Part shown: positions 18,065-25,997 of the stretch, piece by piece
How positions within the stretch are numbered: the first letter of the stretch is position 1
Layout: the number at the start of each line of letters is the position of its first letter
Source of the DNA: Costertonia aggregata
GTDB taxonomy: Bacteria > Bacteroidota > Bacteroidia > Flavobacteriales > Flavobacteriaceae
NCBI RefSeq assembly: GCF_013402795.1
Contig: NZ_CP058595.1
Location: 1,027,501 to 1,091,500, forward strand
Direction of reading: 5' to 3'
DNA: 64,000 bases
Program-made: the position numbers and the translations under genes
Notes under the pieces: generated by a model
What the model was told of the DNA's origin: nothing
Seen by the model: only the letters and a program-made list of their open reading frames with translations
Database searches by the model: none

Positions 18065-18238
18065 ATGGAAGACGTATCCAAAAACCCAGAGATTTCCGTT
18101 CAGGAAGCAGAAGAGCACTACCAAGCAAGCAAGAGCAACTATTGCATTGAAGGTGGCGAAAGCCATCTGACGTACTATCGCGACAAGTATCCTCAGCACT
18201 ATGCGATGTTACTAAATAATGTTTCACCTAAAACCTGA
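18065..18238 (+). CDS. Small hypothetical protein (57 residues)
   Basis: An uninterrupted frame of 57 codons starts exactly at the end of the duplicated leader. The product (begins MEDVSKNPEI, ends NNVSPKT) is acidic in its first half with a Tyr-rich centre and has no signal peptide or membrane segment. Its stop lies 4 bases before the ATG at 18243, so it is probably translated with the next gene. I do not recognise a family. Confidence 0.65.
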   Translation: MEDVSKNPEISVQEAEEHYQASKSNYCIEGGESHLTYYRDKYPQHYAMLLNNVSPKT

Positions 18239-18242
18239 GAAA

Positions 18243-18794
18243 ATGGAAAACTACACAACATCACAGCTCGATTTTGGGTTTGATTGCCCACCATTACCAG
18301 AAAAAGCAAAGGCGCAGAAATCCAGCAAAACGAAAAACAAAGATTTCGTTTTCGACCTTATGGATTTTATGACCAGTCCAATTATCGTTTATGAGTCTGC
18401 TTGGAAGGATAGCATCCCTGAGGATATGATGAAAAACGTTAAACTTTCCCGACTTCTTACTAATTTACAAATGGAAGAAATGGCATCCCATACCGAAGCC
18501 CTGGTGTATATGATGCCAAGGACATTCGAAGCGCCATTGCCTATGGAATGGGTGAATATCTACACTTGGCTGGGATTGCAATATGCTAAACAATTCAAAA
18601 GTAAAGAGCAATTGAAAGTTGTTTCAGATATTGCACCAAAGGAACTTTCTGATTACGAAAAAGGTCTTTTGGATAACCTGAGACGATGGATTTATGACCA
18701 AAGACGAAAAGCGTTGAAGGTAAGGTTGAAAGATACTAGGTTGATGGCTATTAAAGATTACAAAAATGAACAAAAACTCTTTTTTAAAGATTAG
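18243..18794 (+). CDS. Conserved ICE hypothetical protein
   Basis: I chose the ATG at 18243 (MENYTTSQLDF) rather than the in-frame ATG at 18219, because the latter overlaps the preceding small gene. The 183-residue product is soluble and mainly helical, rich in Lys and Met, with a basic C-terminal stretch. I do not recognise a known domain. Its place in the ParB-like operon region suggests a maintenance or mobilization accessory role, with no direct evidence. Confidence 0.75.
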   Translation: MENYTTSQLDFGFDCPPLPEKAKAQKSSKTKNKDFVFDLMDFMTSPIIVYESAWKDSIPEDMMKNVKLSRLLTNLQMEEMASHTEALVYMMPRTFEAPLPMEWVNIYTWLGLQYAKQFKSKEQLKVVSDIAPKELSDYEKGLLDNLRRWIYDQRRKALKVRLKDTRLMAIKDYKNEQKLFFKD

Positions 18795-18868
18795 ATTTTC
18801 CTAAATTCAAATTGAATTATACTTTTTGGATGGTTCATTTTAAATCAAAATCAGTTTTACTAATACCA

Positions 18869-19044
18869 CTCAGCACATTTCCCTGCATTCCGTTACTCTT
18901 CATTCCGGGAAAAGAGTTGCACTACAATCATCTTGGACATAATCCCCAATTTCAGCTTTCCATTCCGTTAACCCTTCCCGCTACGCTGGGAAGGTGAACC
19001 TGTCCTGAGCACAGTCGAAGGGCTACATTCCCGAGTCAAAATTG
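18869..19044. repeat. Repeat B, copy 1 (left flank of the hydrolase cargo)
   Basis: About 150 bp recur at 22394-22571 in direct orientation. Shared blocks include CTCAGCACATT, GGGAAAAGAG, CAATCCCCAATTTCAGCTTT (here as AATCCCCAATTTCAG) and CCATTCCGTTAACCCTTCCC. Copy 1 alone contains about 27 extra bases at 18995-19021 with the REP-like core CTGAGCACAGTCGAAGG. The two copies bracket the three cargo genes at 19207-22343. Confidence 0.75.
18999..19022. repeat. REP-like element inserted in repeat B copy 1
   Basis: The 24-base sequence CCTGTCCTGAGC-ACAGTCGAAGGG interrupts repeat B; copy 2 lacks it. A close relative (19 of 24 positions the same) is found inside the traN coding region at 42836-42859. 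Sequences of this type are scattered in flavobacterial genomes. Confidence 0.6.
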
Positions 19045-19111
19045 TGGATTAAGTCTGCTTTGCGTTGTACTAAAATGGAGGCTTCATTTCTGTGAGGCAA
19101 TGAGATAACAT

Positions 19112-19135
19112 TATATTTGTTACAGATATAACAAA
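19112..19135 (+). promoter_or_regulatory. Promoter with overlapping operator for the AraC-type regulator
   Basis: TATATTTG at 19112-19119 matches the Bacteroidota -7 box. Overlapping it is a perfect 7-bp inverted repeat, TTTGTTA (19116-19122) and TAACAAA (19129-19135), with a 6-bp spacer. That arrangement suits autorepression of the gene 72 bp downstream. Confidence 0.5.
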
Positions 19136-19206
19136 TTGTAAGCAGTTAAACTTGGTAATTTTAAAAGTAACTTCAAAATGACAGAATACTCAGTATCTCA
19201 AGGATT

Positions 19207-20337
19207 ATGGACACAGGAACTATTATAATCATAATTCTACTCGCTATTGGCTCAATTCAAGGATTGATTTATGGATTTATCCTAATTAAATCGACTGAAT
19301 ATAATAAGTTGGCCAATAGAATATTGGCAACAATTCTACTTTTACTCTCTTATCGTCTTTCTATCCAAATAATGCGGTTATTTGGTTTAGGATATTATGA
19401 TAGTTGGTATTACATAATGATAGACATAAGTTGGGTCTACGGTGCGCTTATCTACTTTTACACAAAAGCACAGACGCAGACTAATTTTAAGTTTAAAAGG
19501 AAAGATTGGATACATTTTCTTCCTGTTGTTGTTCAAATATGCTGTAGTGTTTTTGTGAGACTTCAGAATTTATATTGGGACGGTACAAAAGAAAGCTTGT
19601 CGTGGTTAGGCTATTATGGTTATGTAGTATGGATGAACAATTCGACTATCTACATAGTGGCAAGTATTTTAATTATCGTTTACGCCTACAAATCTCAAAA
19701 ACTGTTGAATTCAGTAAATGAAGAGATTAACATTAGTACTACTAAATTGACTTGGATTAAACGTATCGTAAAATCATTTTTGGTTTATTTTTCCTTGGTT
19801 TTAATTGTTCTTTTAATTGACTTACTTGTCTATAAATCTTTAAATAACGGTTCTTATTTTTACTTCACACGGTTTTATTATTATCCTTTTTTTGTTGGTA
19901 TAGCAGTTATGACTTACTGGATAGGATTAGAGGGGTTTGCCAGAAGAAACGACCCTGAGCTTACCATCAAGACTATGATGAATCCAGACGAATTAGAACG
20001 ACTCAAGTCCATTTCCAGAAAGCTTGAAAATGCAATGGAAAACGATAAGTTATTTAAAGACCAAGAGCTTTCACTCAATAGTATTTCAGAGCAGTTAAAT
20101 ATTAAACCGTACCTCATTTCAAAAAGCCTCAGTGAGGTTTACAATAAACGATTTAATGACTTTGTAAATGAATACAGAGTAAAAGAAGTGCAATCACTTT
20201 TGCTAAATTCCAATAATTCAAAATATACTTTACTCAGTATAGCTATGGATGCAGGTTTTAATTCAAAGTCTTCTTTTAACCGTGCTGTTAAAAAGCAACT
20301 CGGCATTTTACCAAGCGAATTAAAGGGTAAAAAATAA
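19207..20337 (+). CDS. Membrane-bound AraC family transcriptional regulator
   Basis: A 376-residue protein with about seven hydrophobic segments in the first 240 residues (the first beginning IIIIILLAIGSIQGLIYGF) and an AraC-type double helix-turn-helix in the last 90 (LSLNSISEQLNIKPYLISK, then LLSIAMDAGFNSKSSFNRA). This is the Bacteroidota pattern of a one-component sensor embedded in the inner membrane. It likely controls itself and the secreted protein and hydrolase genes downstream. A terminator hairpin separates it from them. Confidence 0.88.
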   Translation: MDTGTIIIIILLAIGSIQGLIYGFILIKSTEYNKLANRILATILLLLSYRLSIQIMRLFGLGYYDSWYYIMIDISWVYGALIYFYTKAQTQTNFKFKRKDWIHFLPVVVQICCSVFVRLQNLYWDGTKESLSWLGYYGYVVWMNNSTIYIVASILIIVYAYKSQKLLNSVNEEINISTTKLTWIKRIVKSFLVYFSLVLIVLLIDLLVYKSLNNGSYFYFTRFYYYPFFVGIAVMTYWIGLEGFARRNDPELTIKTMMNPDELERLKSISRKLENAMENDKLFKDQELSLNSISEQLNIKPYLISKSLSEVYNKRFNDFVNEYRVKEVQSLLLNSNNSKYTLLSIAMDAGFNSKSSFNRAVKKQLGILPSELKGKK

Positions 20338-20370
20338 GGTGTCAACTCTCATAATGACACTATTTTAATG

Positions 20371-20414
20371 CACCAAATAGGTTTCAATTCGCCATTTGAA
20401 CCTATTTTTTGGTG
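20371..20414 (+). terminator. Terminator after the AraC-type gene
   Basis: CACCAAATAGGTTT pairs with GAACCTATTTTTTGGTG across a short loop, with a small bulge in the T run. A GTGTCA/TGACAC inverted repeat lies just before it at 20339-20360, and the next gene has its own TAGGTTTG -7 box at 20424-20431. Confidence 0.65.
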
Positions 20415-20456
20415 TCAATAGTATAGGTTTGTATTAAATAAAAAAATCTATAAAAA

Positions 20457-20849
20457 ATGAAAATTATTTATGTGCTGCTATTTAGTTTGTTAGTGCCAAT
20501 ACCCGATAATATAAAAGCTCAATCCACAGATATTGACTTAAATGTATTAGTTGGTCAATGGAAAATCGATATGAGCCCACAGGATAAAACAGATGGAAAT
20601 TTCGCTATGATGAATATCACTAAAATTGAAGGCTACACTTTCAAAGGCGAATTTTATCGAGAAGGTGTAAAAATCAGAAATGCGCAAATCAATTCGCAAC
20701 TAGGTGTTATTTATGGTGCCTTAGTTTCAGGTGATAACTCAGGTATTTATAATACGAGTTTCTATTATAAAGATGGTATGTTGCACGGTACAACGCATTC
20801 TGTAAATAAGAATTTTTTAGCAGTTTGGACAGCAACAAAAAGTTATTAA
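20457..20849 (+). CDS. Secreted hypothetical protein
   Basis: A 130-residue protein with a clear signal peptide (IIYVLLFSLLVPI, cleavage likely after IKAQ at about residue 22). The mature part is a small beta-rich domain with WKIDMSPQD near its start and AVWTATKSY at the end. It resembles the small lipocalin-like secreted proteins often seen in Bacteroidota, but I cannot assign a family. It is followed by the hydrolase gene after 6 bases, so both probably act together outside the cytoplasm. Confidence 0.75.
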   Translation: MKIIYVLLFSLLVPIPDNIKAQSTDIDLNVLVGQWKIDMSPQDKTDGNFAMMNITKIEGYTFKGEFYREGVKIRNAQINSQLGVIYGALVSGDNSGIYNTSFYYKDGMLHGTTHSVNKNFLAVWTATKSY

Positions 20850-20855
20850 AAGCAT

Positions 20856-22343
20856 ATGAAATCTAATCTATACTTAATTGCCCTTGTTTTTATTTTAATG
20901 AGTTGCAAATCAACACAAAAGAGAGCAACAGAATTTGTTCCGACTTTTTCAGTTTCTACAAAAACCACACACAAAATACCGGAAGGACAAGACTATACTT
21001 TTGGGTATCTAGAAGTTCTTGAAAATAGAAATTACACGAATGGAAAAACGATAAAACTTCCCGTCTATATTTTTAAAAGTCGAAGCAAAAACCCAAAGAA
21101 AGACCCAATCATCTATACAGTGGGTGGACCAGGTTCTACAACGATGCCCACCGTACAGTATATGAACTACTATAAGTATCTTGACGACAGAGATTTTATC
21201 CTCGTAGAGCAACGGGGAAACTACTACGCACAACCTCATTTGGATTGTCCCGAATGGTCAAAAGCGATTTACAAATCCAATCTACCCAATTTTAACGCTG
21301 CCAACCACGATGCACTTTTCGAAAAAGCTGCAAAAGATTGCAGGGAAAGGCTAAATGCCGAGGGAATTGATTTAAATGGCTACAACACCAATGAAATTGC
21401 TGCTGATATCAATGACTTGGTAAATGTTTTGGAAATCGAGGAATATAATCTACTGACCATTTCATATAGCACGAAAATAGCCCAAGTCTTAATGCGGGAT
21501 TATCCAAATAAAATTAGAAGTGTTGTAATGGACTCACCACTTCCATTGGAAGTCAACTATGATGAAGAGAGCATCCAGAATCTTTTAGAATCAATTAACA
21601 CATTGTTTTCAGATTGCGAAAGCGATAATAATTGTAATACTGCATATCCGGACATAAAGAATAGGTTTAGCGAATATTTAAAGGAAAGAACAGAAAATCC
21701 GTTAGTGGTTGAAGTAGAAAATCCGAAAACTGGAAAGACCCAAACCTTTTATTTGAAAGGCAAAGATTTGATTACTGTTTTCACTTCTGCTTCAACTGGA
21801 AGTGTTCCAAACGTTCCATATGAGATTAACAAACTATTGGTCAATGATTTGACTTCCGTAAAAGAGAAACTAAAATATTTATTTCAGGAACCAGGAAGTG
21901 GTTCTGGATTAGGAATGCGCCTTTCTGTATGGTGCGCAGAAGAAAACCCATTTAATTCTATGGAAAAAATAGAAAGCGAAACAAAAAAATATCCAGAAGT
22001 AAAAGGATTGTCGCCTGCCGTTTTTGATAATGAGATTTGTCAAATATGGGGTGTTAGAAAAGTACCGGAAATTGAAAATCAAGCAGTCAAAAGTGATATA
22101 CCTGTTTTATTTATAAATGGCGAATATGATAACGAGACACCAATGAAATGGGCAGAATCAATGTCTAAAAACTTCAAGAATAGTTATCATTTAATTTTTA
22201 AAGGTTGGAAACATACACCAACAACAAATTGGGATAATAATTGCGCTATGGTAGCGGCAAACCACTTTTTCAACAATCTCAACGAAAAACCGATTCCTGA
22301 TTGTTTCTCTAAAATTGAAAGCCCAATATTCAAAACAGAATAG
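20856..22343 (+). CDS. Alpha/beta hydrolase lipoprotein (TAP-like) with altered nucleophile elbow
   Basis: A 495-residue protein with a lipoprotein signal (LMSCKS, Cys17). It carries the oxyanion-type TVGGPGST segment (88-95), the segment VEQRGNYYAQP and a C-terminal TAP-like domain with FINGEYDNETP and FKGWKHTPTTNW, which supply the acid and histidine. The nucleophile region reads LLTISYSTKIAQ around Ser203, where relatives usually have G-x-S-Y-G. The serine is present but both flanking glycines are replaced. It is probably a peptidase or esterase at the cell envelope. Confidence 0.82.
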   Translation: MKSNLYLIALVFILMSCKSTQKRATEFVPTFSVSTKTTHKIPEGQDYTFGYLEVLENRNYTNGKTIKLPVYIFKSRSKNPKKDPIIYTVGGPGSTTMPTVQYMNYYKYLDDRDFILVEQRGNYYAQPHLDCPEWSKAIYKSNLPNFNAANHDALFEKAAKDCRERLNAEGIDLNGYNTNEIAADINDLVNVLEIEEYNLLTISYSTKIAQVLMRDYPNKIRSVVMDSPLPLEVNYDEESIQNLLESINTLFSDCESDNNCNTAYPDIKNRFSEYLKERTENPLVVEVENPKTGKTQTFYLKGKDLITVFTSASTGSVPNVPYEINKLLVNDLTSVKEKLKYLFQEPGSGSGLGMRLSVWCAEENPFNSMEKIESETKKYPEVKGLSPAVFDNEICQIWGVRKVPEIENQAVKSDIPVLFINGEYDNETPMKWAESMSKNFKNSYHLIFKGWKHTPTTNWDNNCAMVAANHFFNNLNEKPIPDCFSKIESPIFKTE

Positions 22344-22393
22344 ATAATTGGTAAAAGGAACTGTATCAACAAGGTCAATTTCAGTCAAAACCC

Positions 22394-22571
22394 CTCAGCA
22401 CATTCCCCTTTCATTCCACGCTTACCTGCCACAAAAGGCAGGCAAACACTTCATTTCGGGAAAAGAGCTTCACTACATTAGTCTTGGACACAATCCCCAA
22501 TTTCAGCTTTCCATTCCGTTAACCCTTCCCGCTGCTCTGGGAAGGAACACTACATTCCCGAGCCAAAATTG
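22394..22571. repeat. Repeat B, copy 2 (right flank of the hydrolase cargo)
   Basis: This is a direct imperfect copy of 18869-19044. Copy 2 lacks the CTGAGCACAGTCGAAGG insertion but has its own extra palindromic insertion at about 22422-22448 (CCTGCC-ACAAAA-GGCAGG). The reading frame that crosses this copy is repeat-derived and not a gene. Confidence 0.75.
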
Positions 22572-23111
22572 GGAAAAGAGTCCGCTTTTTTCATCGGAAA
22601 GCCATCACTTCGGTTTTATTAACAGGATTTTCGGTGCGGTCTTCTTGAGCCCTCACTCGAAAATCCCTAGAAACCAAACCGCTGTCTTACACATTTTAAG
22701 GGGTTTATAATGGATAAAGCCTTTGTTGTTTTTCGGGTCGTCGAAAAACAGGCAGTGCATAACCAATTCTAGATTAAACCCAGCCACTCATTTCGCTTAA
22801 CTGTCGGTACGCTCAAATCGTAACCGGATTTAAAAGAATTGCTAATGCCCTTATGGAACTTGTCAAGACTGTACAAAGTTTTAGTGAAAAATAAGGCATC
22901 TACTTCCTTGAAATCTAATACCTGCTTTTAAGCAGGCAAGATTCACTACGTCGCAAACACACCTGATTTATTCCCTAAAAGTCTTGACAAAACCCACTCT
23001 ATCCATTGTGCGATGCACGAAAGAAAAGAACAAACACCCCTTAAAATTTAATCTGAATTGAAAAGGGAAATATTAATCAAGCCTGTAAAGGGCATTTAAA
23101 ACCATTTAGTT
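22572..23111. other. Long non-coding stretch upstream of ssb with inverted repeats
   Basis: I find no credible gene in 540 bp. It contains an 11-bp perfect inverted repeat, TTGTCAAGACT at 22860-22870 and AGTCTTGACAA at 22980-22990, enclosing a small palindrome CCTGCTT-TT-AAGCAGG at 22921-22936. The base composition is more balanced than a typical AT-rich promoter region. It may encode a structured RNA or be a recombination or replication site; nothing proves either. Confidence 0.4.
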
Positions 23112-23456
23112 ATGAGTACTATTAGAAATCACGTACAGTTGATTGGAAACGTTGGACAAGAGCCAACCATCACGAACCTTGAAAGCGGTAAGAAAGTAGC
23201 CCGCTTCTCACTCGCCACGAACGAGTATTACAAAGACAGTAAAGGCGAAAAGCAAACAGACACCAACTGGCATACCGTTGTGGCTTGGGGCAAGACCGCT
23301 GAAATCGTTGAGAAATATGTCGAAAAAGGCAAAGAAGTTGGGATTACGGGAAAACTAAAGACCCGAACCTACACCACGGACGATGGAAACCAACGCTATG
23401 TTACCGAAGTGGTAGCCGATGAAATCCTTTTACTTGGAAGTAAGAGCGATAAGTAA
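23112..23456 (+). CDS. ssb: Single-stranded DNA-binding protein
   Basis: A 114-residue OB-fold protein with typical SSB segments: NHVQLIGNVGQEP at the N terminus, ARFSLATNEYYKDS, TNWHTVVAWGKTAEIVEKYV and GKLKTRTYTTDDGNQRY. It ends at LLGSKSDK and lacks the acidic DDDIPF-type tail used by chromosomal SSB to recruit partners. Short SSBs are common in ICEs, where they coat transferred single strands. A strong terminator follows. Confidence 0.95.
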   Translation: MSTIRNHVQLIGNVGQEPTITNLESGKKVARFSLATNEYYKDSKGEKQTDTNWHTVVAWGKTAEIVEKYVEKGKEVGITGKLKTRTYTTDDGNQRYVTEVVADEILLLGSKSDK

Positions 23457-23467
23457 ACCTAGAGATT

Positions 23468-23506
23468 AAAGAGGGCGTAACCGTCGAAAGATGCGCCCTC
23501 TTTTTT
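23468..23506 (+). terminator. Terminator after ssb
   Basis: AAAGAGGGCG pairs with CGCCCTCTTT over a 16-base loop, followed by six T residues. Confidence 0.85.
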
Positions 23507-23534
23507 CATTATTCAAATCTTAAAAATTAAAACA

Positions 23535-23915
23535 ATGAAAGCACAAGTTAACGAAATAAAAGAAAATTTACAGACGTTTAGCGGTACTGATTTCTTCTAC
23601 CAAATTCCGCTTTTAAAAACTCGTTTTACGGATGGATTGAAATATCTATCGGAAGTAGCAGAATGTTTTTGGCTTATTACGGATGCTTCCGTAATTGCAA
23701 AAAGTCTGATGAACCGAAGCGAATTTATCACTATCGATTTTAAAAGGTTGCCCGAAGAAAGACAGGATTATTCGGGTTACGAAGCCGAAATAATTTACAG
23801 CGATGGGAACGATAACATTTTAAAAAAACACGGCTATCGTGCTACCGATTTTCCACTTGATGAACTGCGGTTGTTTTTTGTAAATGATACGCTGATGTTA
23901 CCAAGTGAATATTAA
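23535..23915 (+). CDS. DUF6876-like hypothetical protein
   Basis: A 126-residue soluble protein beginning with a helical NEIKENLQTFSGTDFFYQ segment and containing RFTDGLKYLSEVAECFWLI. This pattern matches what I remember of the DUF6876 family carried by Bacteroidota mobile elements; the function is unknown. It is followed after 11 bases by another small gene and a shared terminator, so the pair is one transcription unit. Confidence 0.75.
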   Translation: MKAQVNEIKENLQTFSGTDFFYQIPLLKTRFTDGLKYLSEVAECFWLITDASVIAKSLMNRSEFITIDFKRLPEERQDYSGYEAEIIYSDGNDNILKKHGYRATDFPLDELRLFFVNDTLMLPSEY

Positions 23916-23926
23916 AATCTATCGCT

Positions 23927-24124
23927 ATGGTATATCTCAATTTTACAGACTTGAGCGAGGAAGCTCAAAACCGACTTTTGGAAACGTCCAAAGAAGATGT
24001 GAAACGAAAATTTGGGGATAGCATTCGCAAATACGTAAAAGAAAATTATGGCTGTTTTGATACGTTGATAGAGGAAGAAGCACTTAGAAATTTATATTCC
24101 TATACCTACGTTTTCAATATATAG
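23927..24124 (+). CDS. Small hypothetical ICE protein
   Basis: A 65-residue, highly charged helical protein (begins MVYLNFTDLSEEAQNRLLE). It has no signal peptide, membrane segment or motif that I recognise. It shares a transcript with the preceding gene and ends just before a terminator hairpin. Confidence 0.65.
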   Translation: MVYLNFTDLSEEAQNRLLETSKEDVKRKFGDSIRKYVKENYGCFDTLIEEEALRNLYSYTYVFNI

Positions 24125-24146
24125 TTTTCAGCAAAAATGAATCAAG

Positions 24147-24173
24147 CACCTCTAAAATTTCAGAGGTGTTTTT
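24147..24173 (+). terminator. Terminator after the small ICE genes
   Basis: CACCTCT (24147-24153) pairs with AGAGGTG (24162-24168), followed by five T residues. Confidence 0.8.
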
Positions 24174-24210
24174 GTGTATAATTAAACCTACATCAAGAAA
24201 AAATTACTAT

Positions 24211-24422
24211 CTTTATTTCGCTGAAATTCAGCATTTAAAATAAAGTAAGGTTATCCACTTTTCGACTTTCGCCGATACCCTTACACATCGAAAAATAACA
24301 TATCGGAAAATCATTTTCCCTGAAAATGGCAATTGGCTTTTTAGCCGGATTGTATGGATTTTCGTCACGCTTGCGCGTGACGAAAAGGAATAGCAAGAGG
24401 GTAACGGGCTGCGCCGCGTTAC
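24211..24422. other. Candidate origin of transfer (oriT)
   Basis: This gene-free stretch lies directly upstream of the mobilization genes and is packed with dyads. There are nested repeats CTTTATTT/AAATAAAG around GCTGAA/TTCAGC (24211-24245), CATTTTC/GAAAATG (24312-24328), a perfect 12-bp stem TTTTCGTCACGC with loop TTGC (24359-24386) and GTAACG/CGTTAC (24401-24422). Relaxase nick regions in Bacteroidota elements usually lie upstream of the mob operon next to inverted repeats, so this is the best oriT candidate in the window. Confidence 0.5.
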
Positions 24423-24568
24423 ATATTCCATTTTCATTTTAATCCATTGATATTTAATTAGTTAATAACAATCAGGATTTAAAATTTCCAACAATTTGCG
24501 TCAAATAGTCTTGGAACACCAGTAAACAGGGATGGATTTACGTCAAATCTTTAAAAAAGCGAAAGGAA

Positions 24569-24949
24569 ATGGATTCATTCATCACTATCAGGTTCAAACG
24601 AAAAACTGCCAAGCGGTTTCAGGAATTTTCCAAAATGCATTTTAAAACGCACACCGAAGCGATGGAAAACATCCTTGATTTCTTTCTCTATAACGAAATT
24701 TCCCCAAGGGAAAAATTAGGACCAACCGGACGTACTATCGAGGCTAAATTGCTCAAAAGAATCAATGCGGTCATCGCCATAATGCGTGATGTAGAAAAAA
24801 CCCAAACCAAACCTACGGTCGCAATGTTGCAATCCCTTTTTGTGATGGAAGAACCTAACAAAAAGCCATTGATAGTTGAAAAGAAATATGCCGAAGAAAA
24901 GAAAGAAGTACGCTTTCGAGAAAGCGATAACCCGAACAATCAACTTTGA
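24569..24949 (+). CDS. BfmA/BtgA family mobilization protein
   Basis: A 126-residue basic protein. The N-terminal ITIRFKRKTAKRFQEFSK segment resembles ribbon-helix-helix DNA-binding accessory proteins, and the whole sequence fits the BfmA/BtgA relaxosome family of Bacteroides elements. It would bind oriT and help the relaxase, encoded immediately downstream. The start ATG lies 147 bp after the last dyad of the oriT candidate. Confidence 0.82.
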   Translation: MDSFITIRFKRKTAKRFQEFSKMHFKTHTEAMENILDFFLYNEISPREKLGPTGRTIEAKLLKRINAVIAIMRDVEKTQTKPTVAMLQSLFVMEEPNKKPLIVEKKYAEEKKEVRFRESDNPNNQL

Positions 24950-24960
24950 AATTTCCAGCG

Positions 24961-25992
24961 ATGTACATCACAATAACACCCCAAAAGATGGGCGGTAATT
25001 TTTCCAAAAGTTCGGCAGATTTTGTTGGGTATTTAGAGAAAGAAAATCAAGGTCTGGAACAACAGGATATGGAACATTTTTTCAATCAATATGGCGATGA
25101 GATTTCTGCTGAGGAAGTCATTAAGGAAATTGATGGGAATACCGCAAAACTGGAAAAACACGAACCAAGATTCTACTCAATTACCGTGAGTCCTTCAAAA
25201 TATGAATTGCAAAAACTTCAGAACAGTAGCGAAGATTTAAAAAAATATACTCGTGAACTGATGAAAGATTATGTGGCTTCATTCAATAGGGAAATCAAAG
25301 GGAGACCTGTTAATATCGATGACATAAAGTACTATGCAAAAATAGAGCATCAACGCACCTTCAAGGGAACAGATTTTCAGGTAAAAGAGAACCAACCGTA
25401 TGCCACCAAAATTCTTCAGCTCAAAACCGAAATCCGAAACGTTCAGGAAGGACGAGCTGAAGGGAATATTAAAAGGATGAAAAAGGAAATCGCCAAACTG
25501 GAATACCAAGCACCACATCATCAAAACGGAAAACGCATTGTCCAGGGAATGCGAAAAGATGGAAACCAGAGCCATATCCATATTATCGTGAGCCGTAAGG
25601 ATGCGTCCAACAGATTCAGCTTATCGCCAGGAAGCAAATACAAAGCATCCGACGTGAAGTTGAATGGGCAAACCGTAAAACGAGGATTTGACCGAGATGA
25701 ATTCTTTAATAATGCAGAAAAAACTTTTGATAAGACTTTTGGCTATAAACGAAACTTTGCCGAGACCTACAAAGCCCGAAAGGATTTTGTAAAAAATCCC
25801 AATCTCTATTTCGCTGCCTTGATGAAATTACCAGCTAACGAAAAGGCCTTGGCTTTCAAAATGATAGCAAAGACCGGATTGCCGATAGTGCCAAATATTC
25901 CAGTTAGTCAAACACAGATTGCACTTCGAGTTCTTAAGCGGTTGAGACGTGGTGCTGAAATAGCAATTAAATCGAGTTCCATAGGAATATAA
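24961..25992 (+). CDS. Relaxase/mobilization protein (MobB/BtgB type)
   Basis: The protein (343 residues from ATG 24961) has the HUH-type metal-binding motif in SHIHIIVSR (His205 and His207), an early YSITVSPSKYE segment with candidate tyrosines, and GYKRNFAETYKARKDF in the C-terminal third. It should nick oriT and stay bound to the transferred strand. A TTG at 24946 would add five residues and overlap bfmA by four bases; I prefer the ATG. The coupling-protein gene follows after 5 bases. Confidence 0.85.
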   Translation: MYITITPQKMGGNFSKSSADFVGYLEKENQGLEQQDMEHFFNQYGDEISAEEVIKEIDGNTAKLEKHEPRFYSITVSPSKYELQKLQNSSEDLKKYTRELMKDYVASFNREIKGRPVNIDDIKYYAKIEHQRTFKGTDFQVKENQPYATKILQLKTEIRNVQEGRAEGNIKRMKKEIAKLEYQAPHHQNGKRIVQGMRKDGNQSHIHIIVSRKDASNRFSLSPGSKYKASDVKLNGQTVKRGFDRDEFFNNAEKTFDKTFGYKRNFAETYKARKDFVKNPNLYFAALMKLPANEKALAFKMIAKTGLPIVPNIPVSQTQIALRVLKRLRRGAEIAIKSSSIGI

Positions 25993-25997
25993 AAGTT

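Larger units (their letters stand above)
18795..19206. other. Non-coding region holding repeat B copy 1 and the AraC promoter
   Basis: This gene-free stretch contains the 5' copy of an imperfect long repeat (18869-19044), a REP-like insertion inside it and the operator/promoter of the gene at 19207. An apparent frame across the repeat has no family resemblance and is not called. Confidence 0.6.

Noticed and set aside
18812-18997. A 61-codon frame across repeat B copy 1
   Set aside because: The sequence is a diverged non-coding repeat; the second copy does not keep the frame in the same way, and the product has no family features.
18860-22580. CRISPR array
   Set aside because: The repeats are two long diverged copies and a few dyads; there is no series of short regular repeats with unique spacers, and no cas gene is present anywhere in the window.
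22348-22710. A 120-codon frame over repeat B copy 2 and the following region
   Set aside because: It crosses the repeat and a REP-like palindrome, the product is low-similarity and rich in His/Pro/Ser, and it has no partner in copy 1.
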